From contig CALYBC010000015.1 of assembly GCA_944393725.1 (NCBI GenBank), forward strand, positions 1 to 52,703: 52,703 nucleotides of DNA, read 5' to 3'. The notes beneath the pieces are model-generated. The model was not told the origin of the DNA. It saw nothing but the letters and a program-made list of their open reading frames with translations, and did no database searches. This document shows positions 28,135 to 35,874 of this stretch, piece after piece (positions within the stretch are counted from its first letter, which is position 1; the number at the start of each line of letters is the position of its first letter). The DNA comes from an uncultured Alphaproteobacteria bacterium. Lineage in GTDB: Bacteria > Pseudomonadota > Alphaproteobacteria > RF32 > CAG-239. The translations under genes were made by a program, and so were the position numbers.

Positions 28135-28163
28135 TTGACTAAGACAAATAAAGCATGCATAAT
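28135..28163 (+). promoter_or_regulatory. promoter of the GNAT gene
   Basis: TTGACT (28135-28140) and CATAAT (28158-28163) are 17 bp apart, about 30 bases before the ATG. Confidence 0.6.
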
Positions 28164-28193
28164 GGAAGATATATATTATTGGGGAGAAGATTA

Positions 28194-28631
28194 ATGAAAA
28201 AAATGATCGACATTGAATTCGGTTCCGGCCGTTATGACCAACTTGTTGAGCTCCGTTACAAAGTATTGTTGGAGCCTTTGGGGTTAAAATTTTTGGATTC
28301 CCACCGCGACAAAGAGGTAAATTATCTCCACATCGGCTGTGTTGAAAACCTTGATGACAAGCTCATCGGCGGTTTGATGTTGATTCCCCTTGACGACAAA
28401 AACATCCGTATGATGCAGGTCGCAGTAGACAGCAAATACCAAGGTGAAGGCGTTGGCCATGCTCTGGTTGCCTATGCTGAAAAAAGGGCCAAAGAGGCCG
28501 GCTATAAAAATATTATAATGCATGCCATGATTAATGTGATAGGTTTTTACGAAAAATTGGGCTACCACCAAGAAGGTGACATTTTTGAAGAACGCGGCAT
28601 AACCTTTGCCAAGATGGTAAAAAAACTTTAA
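28194..28631 (+). CDS. GNAT family N-acetyltransferase
   Basis: The 145-residue protein has the acetyl-CoA-binding motif VDSKYQGEGVGHALV, followed by AMINVIGFYEKLGYHQEGD, typical of small-molecule or protein GNATs. I chose the ATG at 28194 with GGGGAGAAG upstream; an ATG at 28155 would put the promoter -10 in the coding region. The substrate is unknown. It forms its own unit with promoter and terminator. Confidence 0.85.
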   Translation: MKKMIDIEFGSGRYDQLVELRYKVLLEPLGLKFLDSHRDKEVNYLHIGCVENLDDKLIGGLMLIPLDDKNIRMMQVAVDSKYQGEGVGHALVAYAEKRAKEAGYKNIIMHAMINVIGFYEKLGYHQEGDIFEERGITFAKMVKKL

Positions 28632-28633
28632 TT

Positions 28634-28664
28634 AAAAACCCGCCGACAACGGCGGGTTTATTTT
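28634..28664. terminator. bidirectional terminator between GNAT gene and def
   Basis: AAACCCGCCG (28636-28645) pairs with CGGCGGGTTT (28650-28659) with an ACAA loop and T-rich flank; it separates convergent genes. Confidence 0.9.
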
Positions 28665-29178
28665 ATTCTTTATGTTCTTTACGGTATTTTTCCAGTTTTT
28701 TCAAAAGCATTTGCCTTTTCAAGCGGCTAATACGGTCGATATACAAAACACCGTCAAGGTGGTCCAATTCGTGCTGAGCCGCAACTGCCAGAAAATCTTC
28801 GGCCAACATTTCTTTTTGATTACCATTATAATCCAAATACCTGATTTTTACGCTGGCAGGTCTTTCAACCTCGGCTCTTTGTCCCGGTACCGACAAACAA
28901 CCTTCCTCAGAAATTTCGGTTTCATCCGACCGCCAAATAATCTCCGGATTAACCAAATACAATGGATTCGGTTCCTCTCCTTCACGAGCAATATCAATCA
29001 CGACAATTCTTTTAGATACCCCGACTTGCGGAGCTGCCAAACCACAACCGTTAGAAACATACATAGTTTCCAACATATCATCCAACAATTTGCGCAATTC
29101 GTCATCCACTTTTTCAACCGGCTCGGCCTTTTTCTTCAATATTGGATGCGGATATTCATAAAGTTTTAGTTTTGCCAT
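28663..29178 (-). CDS. def: peptide deformylase
   Basis: Def removes the formyl group from nascent proteins. The 171 residues contain all three motifs: GCGLAAPQ (about 44-51), EEGCLSVPG with metal ligand C94, and QHELDHLDG with H136, E137 and H140. I chose the ATG at 29178 (MAKLKLY). In many bacteria def pairs with fmt, but here it follows nusB by 15 bases and no fmt is visible. Confidence 0.96.
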   Translation of the reverse strand: MAKLKLYEYPHPILKKKAEPVEKVDDELRKLLDDMLETMYVSNGCGLAAPQVGVSKRIVVIDIAREGEEPNPLYLVNPEIIWRSDETEISEEGCLSVPGQRAEVERPASVKIRYLDYNGNQKEMLAEDFLAVAAQHELDHLDGVLYIDRISRLKRQMLLKKLEKYRKEHKE

Positions 29179-29193
29179 AATCAAAAGTCCGTT

Positions 29194-29685
29194 TTATCTG
29201 ATAGCTTTAGCAATAGTATCAAGCAAAGCATTAACCATTTTGGGTTCATTTTTGCTAAAGAAAGCATAAGCCAAATCGACATACTCTTTCACAATGACTG
29301 CGGCATCAACATCTGTTGTATTAGCGAGCTCATAAGCCGCACACAACAGCAAAGCACGCAAAGTTCCGTCAAAACGGTCAAACTGCCATCCATCTTTTAA
29401 GTAATGAGCCAGAGACTTTTCCAATTGTTCTTTATTCTTGTGCACGCCGCGTGTAAGTTTGGTAAAATAGTCTACATCCATAGCCTCCACTTCGACCATA
29501 TTTTCTAATACCTCATAGCCGTCGCTTTCCTCTTCGATTACATAGCGACCGACCTCGCCGTTAACAAAATCCTTTATAACTTCATCAACCGAGAGCTGAC
29601 CAAACTCAATCATATAAGCGGCCTGTACCGCGGCCAAACGCGCCGCCGATTTTTTCTTAATTTTTTCCGAAATAAACTTAGCCAT
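29194..29685 (-). CDS. nusB: transcription antitermination factor NusB
   Basis: NusB binds boxA of rRNA operons with S10. The 163 residues show the NusB fold pattern: ARLAAVQAAYMIEFG near the N-terminus and RALLLCAAYEL followed by VIVKEYVDLAYAFF at the C-terminus. An insert around residues 45-60 is acidic. It directly follows nrdR, with stop and start adjacent, consistent with one operon. Confidence 0.93.
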   Translation of the reverse strand: MAKFISEKIKKKSAARLAAVQAAYMIEFGQLSVDEVIKDFVNGEVGRYVIEEESDGYEVLENMVEVEAMDVDYFTKLTRGVHKNKEQLEKSLAHYLKDGWQFDRFDGTLRALLLCAAYELANTTDVDAAVIVKEYVDLAYAFFSKNEPKMVNALLDTIAKAIR

Positions 29686-30159
29686 TTACACTTCTCCTTT
29701 AGGACTGGCCATTTTTTCCAAAGTTTCTAAAAATTCTTCAAAATCTTTAGGTTCCCTAAAATCCCTATAAACCGAAGCAAACCTGATATATGCGACATGG
29801 TCGAGATTTGCCAAAGCCTCCATTGCCATTTCGCCGATTTGCACCGATGTAACTTCATTTTCGCCGGTGCTTTCCAATCTTCGCTGAATAGAATTGACGA
29901 TTTTTTCAACTCTTTCCGAAGCCACCGGTCTTTTACGTACGGCAATATAAATTGAACGAGCCAGCTTATCTCTGTCAAACATAACCCTTTCGCCGTTTTT
30001 CTTCACCACGGTCAAATCACGCAACTGCACTCTTTCATAGGTAGTAAACCGTTGCCCGCATTCCGGACACTCCCGACGCCGTCTTACCGAAGCATCATCA
30101 TCGGCATTACGAGAATCTTTAACCTGAGTATCATTACAACCGCAAAACGGACATTTCAT
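29686..30159 (-). CDS. nrdR: transcriptional repressor NrdR
   Basis: NrdR represses ribonucleotide reductase genes when dATP is high. The 157-residue protein has the N-terminal zinc ribbon (C3, C6, C31, C34 in MKCPFCGC and CPECGQRF) and an ATP-cone domain ([19 protein letters not shown]). The nrdR-nusB pairing is common in proteobacteria, though glyA, often just upstream, lies about 2.4 kb away here behind murF. Confidence 0.96.
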   Translation of the reverse strand: MKCPFCGCNDTQVKDSRNADDDASVRRRRECPECGQRFTTYERVQLRDLTVVKKNGERVMFDRDKLARSIYIAVRKRPVASERVEKIVNSIQRRLESTGENEVTSVQIGEMAMEALANLDHVAYIRFASVYRDFREPKDFEEFLETLEKMASPKGEV

Positions 30160-30163
30160 CTTT

Positions 30164-31492
30164 TTACTTTCCTTTTTCCATCAGCTCTTCGGCAACTTGA
30201 TAAAGCTTTGAAGAATACCTTGCCCCTTTTATAAGGACAATATCATTATTTTGCAAGCACTTATTTAACAAAAAATCAGCCAAACCATCTTTATTTTCAA
30301 AATAGTGCTTTTCTTTTGTATCAGGTATTTGAGCCAACATATCTTTCATCTCGGGGCATACACCGATAATAACATCGATATCGGTTTGTGCCGCCAATTT
30401 TCCCACCTCAATATGACACTGTTCAGACATTTCGCCAAGCTCGGCCATCTTGCCCAATACGGCAATTTTGCGTCCGCTATGCTTCATATCGTTCAAACCT
30501 TTAAGGGCAATTTTCATAGCTTCAGGTTGTCCCGAATAACTATCATCAATCAAGGTATATTTTCCGCCCGATGAAAGCTTTAATTCGTGCTTTGCCCCTC
30601 TGCCGGCCAAAGCCTTAAAATCGCTCAAATGTCGAGCAGTTTTAGTCACATCAAGATTAAGTGCTTTGATTAAAGTCAAAACACACCAAGCATTATAAAG
30701 ATTATGCTCGGCATCATTCTCCAAATTAAGTTCAACTTCCGGATGTTTGGCTTTACCGAAAGTAATAATTTCCGCCCCGTTTTCTTTAGCTCTTTTTTGT
30801 AAGATATCGGCAAAATTGGTATCTTCGTTAATTATGGCAATACCGCCTTTTTTTAAGCCCTTAAAAATTTCGGCTTTGGCCTCGGCAATCCCTTCAAAAT
30901 TCTCAAAAAACTCTATATGCATCGGATAAACATTGGTGATAATTGCAATATCTGGCTTAACATATCCGGTCAGCTCCTCAATCTCACCTTTTGCACTCAT
31001 GCCCATTTCAATGACGGCAAAATCAGCATCCATATCCAAATTACATAAAGTATACGGCACCCCGATATTGTTATTAAAGTTTCCCTCTGTCGCATACACT
31101 TTGCCAAACTGTTGCAAAGCAAATTTTATTTCTTCTTTGGTTGTGGTTTTTCCGGCACTTCCGGTCAAACCGATAACTTTACCCTTAAACAACGAACGGT
31201 TATAAGCCCCGATTTTGCCATAAGCCTGTAAAGTATTTTCTACCACGATTTGTTTATCTTCCGGCACATCAGGCAACAAATGGTCAACTATTGCCGCCAC
31301 CGCACCCTTGGCAATAACCTCCTTAACAAACTCATGTCCGTCAAATTTTTCACCTTTAAGAGCAATGAATAAATCACCATGTCCTGCTTTTCGGCTATCG
31401 GTTACGACATTGGTAAACTCTGCGTCTGTTACCTCATTTTGTGCCGCTACAATTTGCATTAACTCTGAAATTTTTAGTTTTTTCATCTCCAA
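30164..31492 (-). CDS. murF: UDP-N-acetylmuramoyl-tripeptide-D-alanyl-D-alanine ligase
   Basis: MurF adds D-Ala-D-Ala to the UDP-MurNAc-tripeptide in peptidoglycan synthesis. The 442 residues include the ATP-binding [15 protein letters not shown], the family [20 protein letters not shown] (20 residues) with its histidine, and the C-terminal [15 protein letters not shown]. It lies outside the usual division and cell wall cluster and directly upstream of nrdR (four bases). Confidence 0.95.
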   Translation of the reverse strand: MEMKKLKISELMQIVAAQNEVTDAEFTNVVTDSRKAGHGDLFIALKGEKFDGHEFVKEVIAKGAVAAIVDHLLPDVPEDKQIVVENTLQAYGKIGAYNRSLFKGKVIGLTGSAGKTTTKEEIKFALQQFGKVYATEGNFNNNIGVPYTLCNLDMDADFAVIEMGMSAKGEIEELTGYVKPDIAIITNVYPMHIEFFENFEGIAEAKAEIFKGLKKGGIAIINEDTNFADILQKRAKENGAEIITFGKAKHPEVELNLENDAEHNLYNAWCVLTLIKALNLDVTKTARHLSDFKALAGRGAKHELKLSSGGKYTLIDDSYSGQPEAMKIALKGLNDMKHSGRKIAVLGKMAELGEMSEQCHIEVGKLAAQTDIDVIIGVCPEMKDMLAQIPDTKEKHYFENKDGLADFLLNKCLQNNDIVLIKGARYSSKLYQVAEELMEKGK

Positions 31493-31569
31493 AATACCTC
31501 AAAAATACTCGATTCTCTAGAATATACAGCACAAAATATAAAAAATTTATTTATTTTTGACAAAAAAGC

Positions 31570-31598
31570 TTGCTTTTTTACAAAAATTAATATACTAA
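31570..31598 (+). promoter_or_regulatory. possible promoter for an antisense RNA
   Basis: TTGCTT (31570-31575) and TACTAA (31593-31598) are 17 bp apart on the plus strand, with no plus-strand gene until 31926. A transcript from here would run antisense across the small membrane-peptide frame and could end at the hairpin at 31798-31836. Confidence 0.35.
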
Positions 31599-31711
31599 GA
31601 CTCTTGCAATTTTATTTTTTTGCCATATTTTTTTAAATTTGCTCCTATCGCGATATAAAATACAATGATTAAAGGGATATATGTTGTATTTTGAGTAGGC
31701 TGCAAATCCAT
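31595..31711 (-). CDS. candidate 38-residue single-span membrane peptide
   Basis: An ATG at 31711 follows GGGAAGGA with a five-base spacer and opens a 38-codon frame. The product has a polar N-terminus (MDLQPTQNTT), one hydrophobic stretch (YIPLIIVFYIAIGANL) and a lysine-rich tail (KKYGKKIKLQES). This layout resembles toxins of type I toxin-antitoxin pairs or other small membrane proteins. A minus-strand promoter and a hairpin-rich leader lie upstream. A longer frame of 62 codons in another register (31587-31775) overlaps but lacks the hydrophobic pattern. The function is unknown. Confidence 0.35.
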   Translation of the reverse strand: MDLQPTQNTTYIPLIIVFYIAIGANLKKYGKKIKLQES

Positions 31712-31797
31712 AAGAATCCTTCCCAAGTTGTGATAATTTCGGAACGATTCGATGAGCATTAAACAAAATGCCCATTCTCTTTACTTCTTTTTCTAAA

Positions 31798-31836
31798 GAA
31801 CGCCGCCGTCTGTGAAGATAGCGGCCTTCGCTTTTT
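31798..31836. terminator. hairpin with T-run in the murF-lipoprotein gap
   Basis: GAA-C-GCCGC (31798-31806) pairs with GCGGC-C-TTC (31821-31829) with one C/C mismatch; GC and five T follow on the plus strand. No annotated plus-strand gene precedes it, so it may end the suspected antisense RNA. Read from the minus strand it would form the 5' leader of the small-peptide mRNA. Confidence 0.45.
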
Positions 31837-31863
31837 AAATAGACAAAAAAACTTGCTTTTCAA
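31835..31863 (-). promoter_or_regulatory. possible promoter for the small membrane peptide
   Basis: On the minus strand TTGAAA (31863-31858) and ATTTAA (31840-31835) are 17 bp apart. The leader before the peptide would be about 115 nt and contain the GCCGC/GCGGC hairpin. Confidence 0.4.
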
Positions 31864-31868
31864 AAAAA

Positions 31869-31896
31869 TTGTATTAAACTTTCCAACCGATAACAT
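31869..31896 (+). promoter_or_regulatory. promoter of the 184-residue lipoprotein gene
   Basis: TTGTAT (31869-31874) and TAACAT (31891-31896) are 16 bp apart, 30 bp before the ATG at 31926. Confidence 0.5.
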
Positions 31897-31925
31897 TAAT
31901 TATTAATATTAAAAACAATACAATT

Positions 31926-32480
31926 ATGAAGAAATTTTTTTATTTTGTTGCCTCTTTGGCAATTATTGCCGGTTTATCATCCTGCGGATCAGAGCTTATT
32001 CCCATTAAGGATAGTGAAATGTATCTCATCCCGTCAGATCAACCGGAGTACGGCAAGTACAATCTGTACAACCCCTACACCGAAGAACGCATCTATCCGG
32101 CTCTGGATACTGCGTATGTTATTTGGGATAAAATCCTAGGGTACTCCAATTATGATAAGGAATATTTTATATATTCCAATCAAGATGGGAGATCTCAACA
32201 ATCTGCGATCCAAATATATTTCATTTCTTTTGAAAGAAATGAAAAGGAACACCGCTTCTTAGTATATCAATTCCGCGAAAATGGGAAAAATGTATACGAG
32301 ATAAGCACGGTTCGTTTCGGATGGCCGTGGCGGATAACCAAAAAAAGATTTGACGATGTCGAATCTCTACCCAAAGTGGGAAACGACGAACCCGACAGGC
32401 ACAGAATACGGCTTGACAAAGCGGGAGAACGCAAAATTGGCATATTATATGAAAATTTATATAATGCCGGAAAAATATAA
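31926..32480 (+). CDS. unknown lipoprotein, possibly acquired
   Basis: The 184-residue protein begins with a clear lipoprotein signal (MKKFFYFVASLAIIAGLSSC), so the mature protein starts at about C20. The rest is aromatic- and charge-rich with no domain I know. There is no Shine-Dalgarno site: the 25 bases before the ATG are A/T with only an AACAATACAATT stretch. That start context and the style of the signal peptide resemble Bacteroidota genes, so transfer from a co-resident bacterium is plausible but unproven. It is flanked by its own promoter and a strong terminator, in an otherwise housekeeping neighbourhood. Confidence 0.75.
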   Translation: MKKFFYFVASLAIIAGLSSCGSELIPIKDSEMYLIPSDQPEYGKYNLYNPYTEERIYPALDTAYVIWDKILGYSNYDKEYFIYSNQDGRSQQSAIQIYFISFERNEKEHRFLVYQFRENGKNVYEISTVRFGWPWRITKKRFDDVESLPKVGNDEPDRHRIRLDKAGERKIGILYENLYNAGKI

Positions 32481-32483
32481 TCC

Positions 32484-32517
32484 AAAGGCACTGTCTTTCA
32501 ACTGACAGTGCCTTTTG
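32484..32517. terminator. terminator between the lipoprotein gene and glyA
   Basis: AAAGGCACTGTC (32484-32495) pairs perfectly with GACAGTGCCTTT (32504-32515), a 12-bp stem between convergent genes. Confidence 0.92.
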
Positions 32518-32522
32518 ACATT

Positions 32523-33776
32523 TTAATATATCGGAAATCTTTTGCACAACTCTATAGCTTGAGCTGCGGTTTTTTTAATTTGTTCTTCCTCTCTTTGTGT
32601 TCCTATAGCTTCAATCACATCAACAATCATATTTCCGATTTCCGCAAATTCTTTTTCCTTGAATCCGCGAGTTGTACCGGCCGGTGTTCCGAGTCTGATA
32701 CCGGAAGTAATTTTAGGAGGCATCGGATCAAAAGGAATAGCATTTTTATTACAAGTAATATGAGCCTTATCCAAAGCATCAGCCACCACATCGCCGGTTA
32801 CATTTTTAGCTCGCAAATCAACCAATAACAGATGAGTATCGGTTCCGCCGGATATCAAATTCAAACCTCTTTCCATAAGGATTTCACCCAGAACTTTAGC
32901 GTTTGCCACCACTTGTTTAGCATAAGCCTTAAACTCATCGGACAAATCTTCCTTAAAGCAAACCGCCTTGGCAGCAATAACATGTTCCAAAGGACCGCCT
33001 TGCGTTCCGGGGAATATGGCCGAATTAATTTTTTTGGCCAAATCCTCATTATTGGTAAGTATCATACCGCCGCGAGGTCCGCGCAAAGTCTTATGTGTAG
33101 TGGTAGTAACAACATCAGCCCATTCAAGCGGATTCGGGTGTACTCCGGCGGCAACAAGACCAGCAAAATGAGCCATATCTACCATTAAATAAGCCCCAAC
33201 CTTATCAGCTATTTTCCTAAATTTGGCAAAATCAATTTGTCTCGGATAAGCCGAACCTCCGGCGATAATTAATTTGGGTTTGTTTTCTAAAGCAATTCTT
33301 TCAACCTCATCATAATCAATCAATCCGCTATCTTTTTTAACCCCGTAAGCAACAGAATTAAGCCATTTTCCTGATATTGATACTTTTGCTCCGTGAGTTA
33401 AATGTCCGCCGGCATCAAGACTCATTCCCAAGATGGTGTCAAACGGATTAAGCAAAGCCAGATAAACCGCAGTATTTGCTTGGCTTCCGGAATGGGGTTG
33501 CACATTAGCAAACTTGGCATCAAATAGTTTTTTAGCTCTTTCGATAGCCAAATTTTCTATTCCGTCAACAAACTCACAACCATGATAATACCTTTTTCCG
33601 GGGTACCCTTCGGCATACTTATTGGTAAGCACGGAACCTTGCGCTTCCATTACTGCTTTTGAGACAATATTTTCTGAAGCTATAAGCTCAATTTGATTTT
33701 GCTGTCTATTAAGTTCTTTTTCAATAAGTTCAAAGACTTCTTTATCTTCCACAACAAGGTTTTCACAAAAATCCAT
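32523..33776 (-). CDS. glyA: serine hydroxymethyltransferase
   Basis: GlyA converts serine and tetrahydrofolate to glycine and methylenetetrahydrofolate, feeding FolD. The 417-residue protein has the PLP lysine K229 in [25 protein letters not shown] near the N-terminus and the substrate motif [15 protein letters not shown] chose the ATG at 33776 (MDFCENL) with AGGAG about ten bases upstream; a start at 34004 would run through rpiB and add unrelated residues. It follows rpiB by 13 bases. Confidence 0.97.
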   Translation of the reverse strand: MDFCENLVVEDKEVFELIEKELNRQQNQIELIASENIVSKAVMEAQGSVLTNKYAEGYPGKRYYHGCEFVDGIENLAIERAKKLFDAKFANVQPHSGSQANTAVYLALLNPFDTILGMSLDAGGHLTHGAKVSISGKWLNSVAYGVKKDSGLIDYDEVERIALENKPKLIIAGGSAYPRQIDFAKFRKIADKVGAYLMVDMAHFAGLVAAGVHPNPLEWADVVTTTTHKTLRGPRGGMILTNNEDLAKKINSAIFPGTQGGPLEHVIAAKAVCFKEDLSDEFKAYAKQVVANAKVLGEILMERGLNLISGGTDTHLLLVDLRAKNVTGDVVADALDKAHITCNKNAIPFDPMPPKITSGIRLGTPAGTTRGFKEKEFAEIGNMIVDVIEAIGTQREEEQIKKTAAQAIELCKRFPIY

Positions 33777-33789
33777 TTTTAAGCATCTC

Positions 33790-34221
33790 CTATTCATCCA
33801 GTTCTGCGATTCTACGACAATGTCTTTCGCCGTTAGAGAAGTCGGTATTAAAGAAAATATCCAAATAATGCAAGACTGCATTTTCATCTTGAATTCTGGC
33901 ACCGAATACCGCGACATTGGCATCATTGTGTTCTCTGGCCAAAGCAGCAACTTTTTCGTCATATAGTATAGCCGCGCGGATTCCTTTATGGCGATTAGCC
34001 GCAATAGATATACCGATTCCTGTTCCGCAAATCAAGATACCTTTATCGGCGTTTCCGCTAATTATTTCATTGGCCATTTTATCGGCGATAAGCGGATAAT
34101 CGCAAGCTTCTTCGGAAAAAGTTCCCAGATCAGATAGAGTTATACCTTTTTTAGCATAATTTTGTTTTATAAACTCTTTCAAAGCAAAACCGCCATGATC
34201 GGCACCTATAGCTATTTTCAT
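33790..34221 (-). CDS. rpiB: ribose-5-phosphate isomerase B
   Basis: RpiB interconverts ribose-5-phosphate and ribulose-5-phosphate. The 143 residues begin [16 protein letters not shown] and include the catalytic cysteine in [24 protein letters not shown] (quoted in parts: [10 protein letters not shown] and [14 protein letters not shown]). I chose the ATG at 34221 with GGGGTGAT upstream. The rpiB-glyA pair is a common alphaproteobacterial unit. Confidence 0.95.
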   Translation of the reverse strand: MKIAIGADHGGFALKEFIKQNYAKKGITLSDLGTFSEEACDYPLIADKMANEIISGNADKGILICGTGIGISIAANRHKGIRAAILYDEKVAALAREHNDANVAVFGARIQDENAVLHYLDIFFNTDFSNGERHCRRIAELDE

Positions 34222-34304
34222 ACGATCACCCCGCAAAAAGATTAACAACTTTGAGCATCATACAACATAATTGTGATAAAAAAAGAATTTTTTAAAAAAA
34301 TATA

Positions 34305-34334
34305 TTGACTGTGATAAAAATTTCTGTATATATA
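34305..34334 (+). promoter_or_regulatory. promoter of the tRNA-Cys/tRNA-Asn unit
   Basis: TTGACT (34305-34310) is followed after 16 to 18 bp by overlapping TATATA hexamers (34327-34334), about 35 bp before tRNA-Cys. Confidence 0.65.
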
Positions 34335-34367
34335 GGAAACACCGATTGGAAGAACGGTATTTAAGTT

Positions 34368-34442
34368 GGCCGGTTGGCAGAGTGGCTCATGCAGAGGACT
34401 GCAAATCCTTGTACATCGGTTCAATTCCGGTACCGGCCTCCA
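34368..34442 (+). tRNA. tRNA-Cys (anticodon GCA)
   Basis: The 75-nt cloverleaf has acceptor arms GGCCGGT and ACCGGCC, anticodon loop CTGCAAA giving GCA, a T arm with GGTTCAATTCC, discriminator T and an encoded CCA. Confidence 0.95.
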
Positions 34443-34461
34443 AGAGTTTTTACCGTATTAT

Positions 34462-34536
34462 TCCGGCTTAGCTCAGCGGTAGAGCAATCGGCTGTTAACC
34501 GATCGGTCGCCTGTTCGAATCAGGCAGCCGGAGCCA
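34462..34536 (+). tRNA. tRNA-Asn (anticodon GTT)
   Basis: The 75-nt cloverleaf has acceptor arms TCCGGCT and AGCCGGA, anticodon loop CTGTTAA giving GTT, T arm CCTGTTCGAATCAGG, discriminator G and an encoded CCA. It lies 19 bases after tRNA-Cys and is cotranscribed. Confidence 0.96.
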
Positions 34537-34540
34537 AATA

Positions 34541-34570
34541 AAATCCCACCTTCATGGTGGGATTTTTTTT
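34541..34570 (+). terminator. terminator of the tRNA unit
   Basis: AAATCCCACC and GGTGGGATTT form a stem with a TTCAT loop followed by T8. Confidence 0.92.
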
Positions 34571-34606
34571 GGCTTTGCTATCTGATTTGAGCGGCGACCG
34601 AGGGGA

Positions 34607-34688
34607 GCCTGTTTGGAGTGGATAGTTGGTGAGCACAAATTTATGCAGTGCGAACCTTACGACACGAGGAGGACCCGCTTGCGGGAGT
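34607..34688 (+). repeat. 82-bp direct repeat, copy 1
   Basis: This copy is identical to the copy at 34775 except for two bases. It contains the small palindrome CCCGCTTGCGGG near its 3' end. A GTG-started frame runs through it but I do not regard it as a gene. Confidence 0.9.
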
Positions 34689-34712
34689 ACCCAATCTGGC
34701 AGCCGTCCTTAT

Positions 34713-34740
34713 TTTTCCCACCTTCATGGTGGTTTTTTTA
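34713..34740 (+). terminator. second copy of the tRNA terminator hairpin
   Basis: CCACC (34718-34722) pairs with GGTGG (34728-34732), with the same TTCAT loop as the tRNA terminator, followed by T7. It is a duplicated and partly decayed copy. Confidence 0.75.
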
Positions 34741-34774
34741 TTGGCTTTTGGCTACCTTAATGAGAACAGCGGCT

Positions 34775-34856
34775 GCCTGTTCGGAGTGGATAGTTGGTGA
34801 GCACAAATTTATGCAGCGCGAACCTTACGACACGAGGAGGACCCGCTTGCGGGAGT
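34775..34856 (+). repeat. 82-bp direct repeat, copy 2
   Basis: This is the second copy of the element at 34607, with 80 of 82 positions identical. Confidence 0.9.
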
Positions 34857-34926
34857 GACCGACGCACACTTGGCGAAATATATTGAGCCTAGTAAGCTAG
34901 AAACCGAAACCGAATAAAAAAGCCTG

Positions 34927-34955
34927 TTGATTTTTGTCCATTTTTGTGCTAACAT
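34927..34955 (+). promoter_or_regulatory. promoter of the orphan gene at 34988
   Basis: TTGATT (34927-34932) and TAACAT (34950-34955) are 17 bp apart. Its position excludes the upstream TTG at 34934 as the translation start. Confidence 0.6.
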
Positions 34956-34987
34956 CACCCTATCGTAATACTTATGAGACAACCAAG

Positions 34988-35470
34988 ATGATTTATGAAA
35001 CTCCTCCAGCAGATATCAACGGACGCCCCAGTGCCGAAGCCGAAGCAATACACAATACTTATATAACCTGCAAACAAAAACTAGCCAATCGCCAACTTAC
35101 CTCCGGCGAACGTGCCACACTTGATTTTTATTGCAAACAGCTACTCACTCTTGTACCATGTGCCGACGCAGATAAAGGAGATAAATTCTATAAAGGCTTT
35201 GGTGGATACGGCGACCATGAAATAATTAAACCATATGTTCTCAGAAACGCTAAAACAGACGAACCTATCATAAACTCTGACGGCTCTCCTAAAACAATTT
35301 TATGCCGCTTTCGCGATCTACACCGCTACATGTACACCATAAATAGCCAAAAAGCGGAAAGTCTTAATTATACAGATGGTGTCAGAGCCTTATCAGAACT
35401 CGACCAAATGCGTTATGAAATAAAGCCGACATACTTCTCCATAAATTCCAAATCCAAAGAGCGGTTTTAA
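34988..35470 (+). CDS. orphan protein of unknown function
   Basis: The 160-residue protein (MIYETPPADINGRPSAEAEA at its start) is soluble, without signal peptide or membrane segments, and matches no family I know. A central glycine/aromatic stretch (FYKGFGGYGDHEIIKPYVL) and RFRDLHRYMYTINSQ are its most distinctive parts. The ATG at 34988 fits the promoter; the upstream ribosome binding site is weak. It follows the duplicated tRNA 3' region, the sort of place where acquired genes accumulate, so it may be a remnant of an integrated element. Confidence 0.6.
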   Translation: MIYETPPADINGRPSAEAEAIHNTYITCKQKLANRQLTSGERATLDFYCKQLLTLVPCADADKGDKFYKGFGGYGDHEIIKPYVLRNAKTDEPIINSDGSPKTILCRFRDLHRYMYTINSQKAESLNYTDGVRALSELDQMRYEIKPTYFSINSKSKERF

Positions 35471-35486
35471 ACACCGCTCTTTTCCA

Positions 35487-35822
35487 CTATCCTAAAAGAC
35501 AACCGCCGTGAGCCACATCCGACTTTATTAAATCATTCAACCTAAGACAAATAAGTTCTCTTTCGGCGCCCAAATTTTGTTCAGCAAAATCGGTCATTTT
35601 CTGAGCAATTTCCGCTTTATTTTTCATCCCGATTGCCGCTATCTCAATCCACGCACCGATTTTATCTTTAATGCCGTCAAAAGCCATATTATGATTATAC
35701 TCCACACTTACGGCTATAACCTTTAGCGGCTTTTCCAATAATTCTGCCACCAACACGGCAGTTTTTTCCGGTAGCCTATCATCTTTATTTTTAGCATTTG
35801 TTTTTATTGTAATAAAAGGCAT
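35487..35822 (-). CDS. MIF/4-oxalocrotonate-tautomerase superfamily protein
   Basis: The 111-residue protein starts MPFITIKTN, placing a proline at position 2, the catalytic N-terminal base of the tautomerase superfamily after Met removal. Length and the patterns KPLKVIAVSVEYNHNMAFDG and GAWIEIAAIG match the MIF/D-dopachrome tautomerase group better than the shorter 4-OT group. It might be an ordinary tautomerase or a MIF-like secreted protein; no signal peptide is seen, as is usual for MIF. I chose the ATG at 35822 with GAGGAA upstream. A gyrA terminator ends about 15 bases before its start. Confidence 0.75.
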   Translation of the reverse strand: MPFITIKTNAKNKDDRLPEKTAVLVAELLEKPLKVIAVSVEYNHNMAFDGIKDKIGAWIEIAAIGMKNKAEIAQKMTDFAEQNLGAERELICLRLNDLIKSDVAHGGCLLG

Positions 35823-35837
35823 AATCATTCCTCATAT

Positions 35838-35864
35838 AAAAAGGCGGTGTCAAAAGACACCGCC
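35838..35864 (-). terminator. gyrA terminator abutting the MIF-like gene
   Basis: On the minus strand GGCGGTGTC (35864-35856) pairs with GACACCGCC (35851-35843), loop TTTT, followed by T5. The next ATG is at 35822. Confidence 0.92.
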
Positions 35865-35874
35865 ACATGGTTTA

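Larger units (their letters stand above)
34518..34856 (+). repeat. decayed tandem duplication of tRNA-Asn 3' end, terminator and an 82-bp element
   Basis: Three landmarks recur with a period of about 170 bp: the tRNA-Asn T-arm/acceptor segment (AATCAGGCAGCCG at 34518-34530, AATCTGGCAGCCG at 34693-34705), the CCCACC-TTCAT-GGTGG hairpin (34545 and 34717), and an 82-bp element (34607 and 34775). Sequence between landmarks has diverged. This is a tandem duplication that includes part of a tRNA gene, as can arise at an integrative-element attachment site; no integrase is present. The region from 34537 to 34987 holds no convincing gene. Confidence 0.75.

Noticed and set aside
31587..31775. 62-codon minus-strand frame overlapping the small membrane peptide
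   Set aside because: It has no hydrophobic or domain pattern. The 38-codon frame in another register has the better ribosome binding site and a membrane segment.
33777..34004. N-terminal extension of glyA
   Set aside because: It would read through rpiB and adds residues unlike any serine hydroxymethyltransferase; the ATG at 33776 has a good ribosome binding site.
34613..34858. 81-codon plus-strand frame across the 82-bp repeats
   Set aside because: It consists of the two repeat copies and a terminator hairpin between them, so the frame is a by-product of the duplication.
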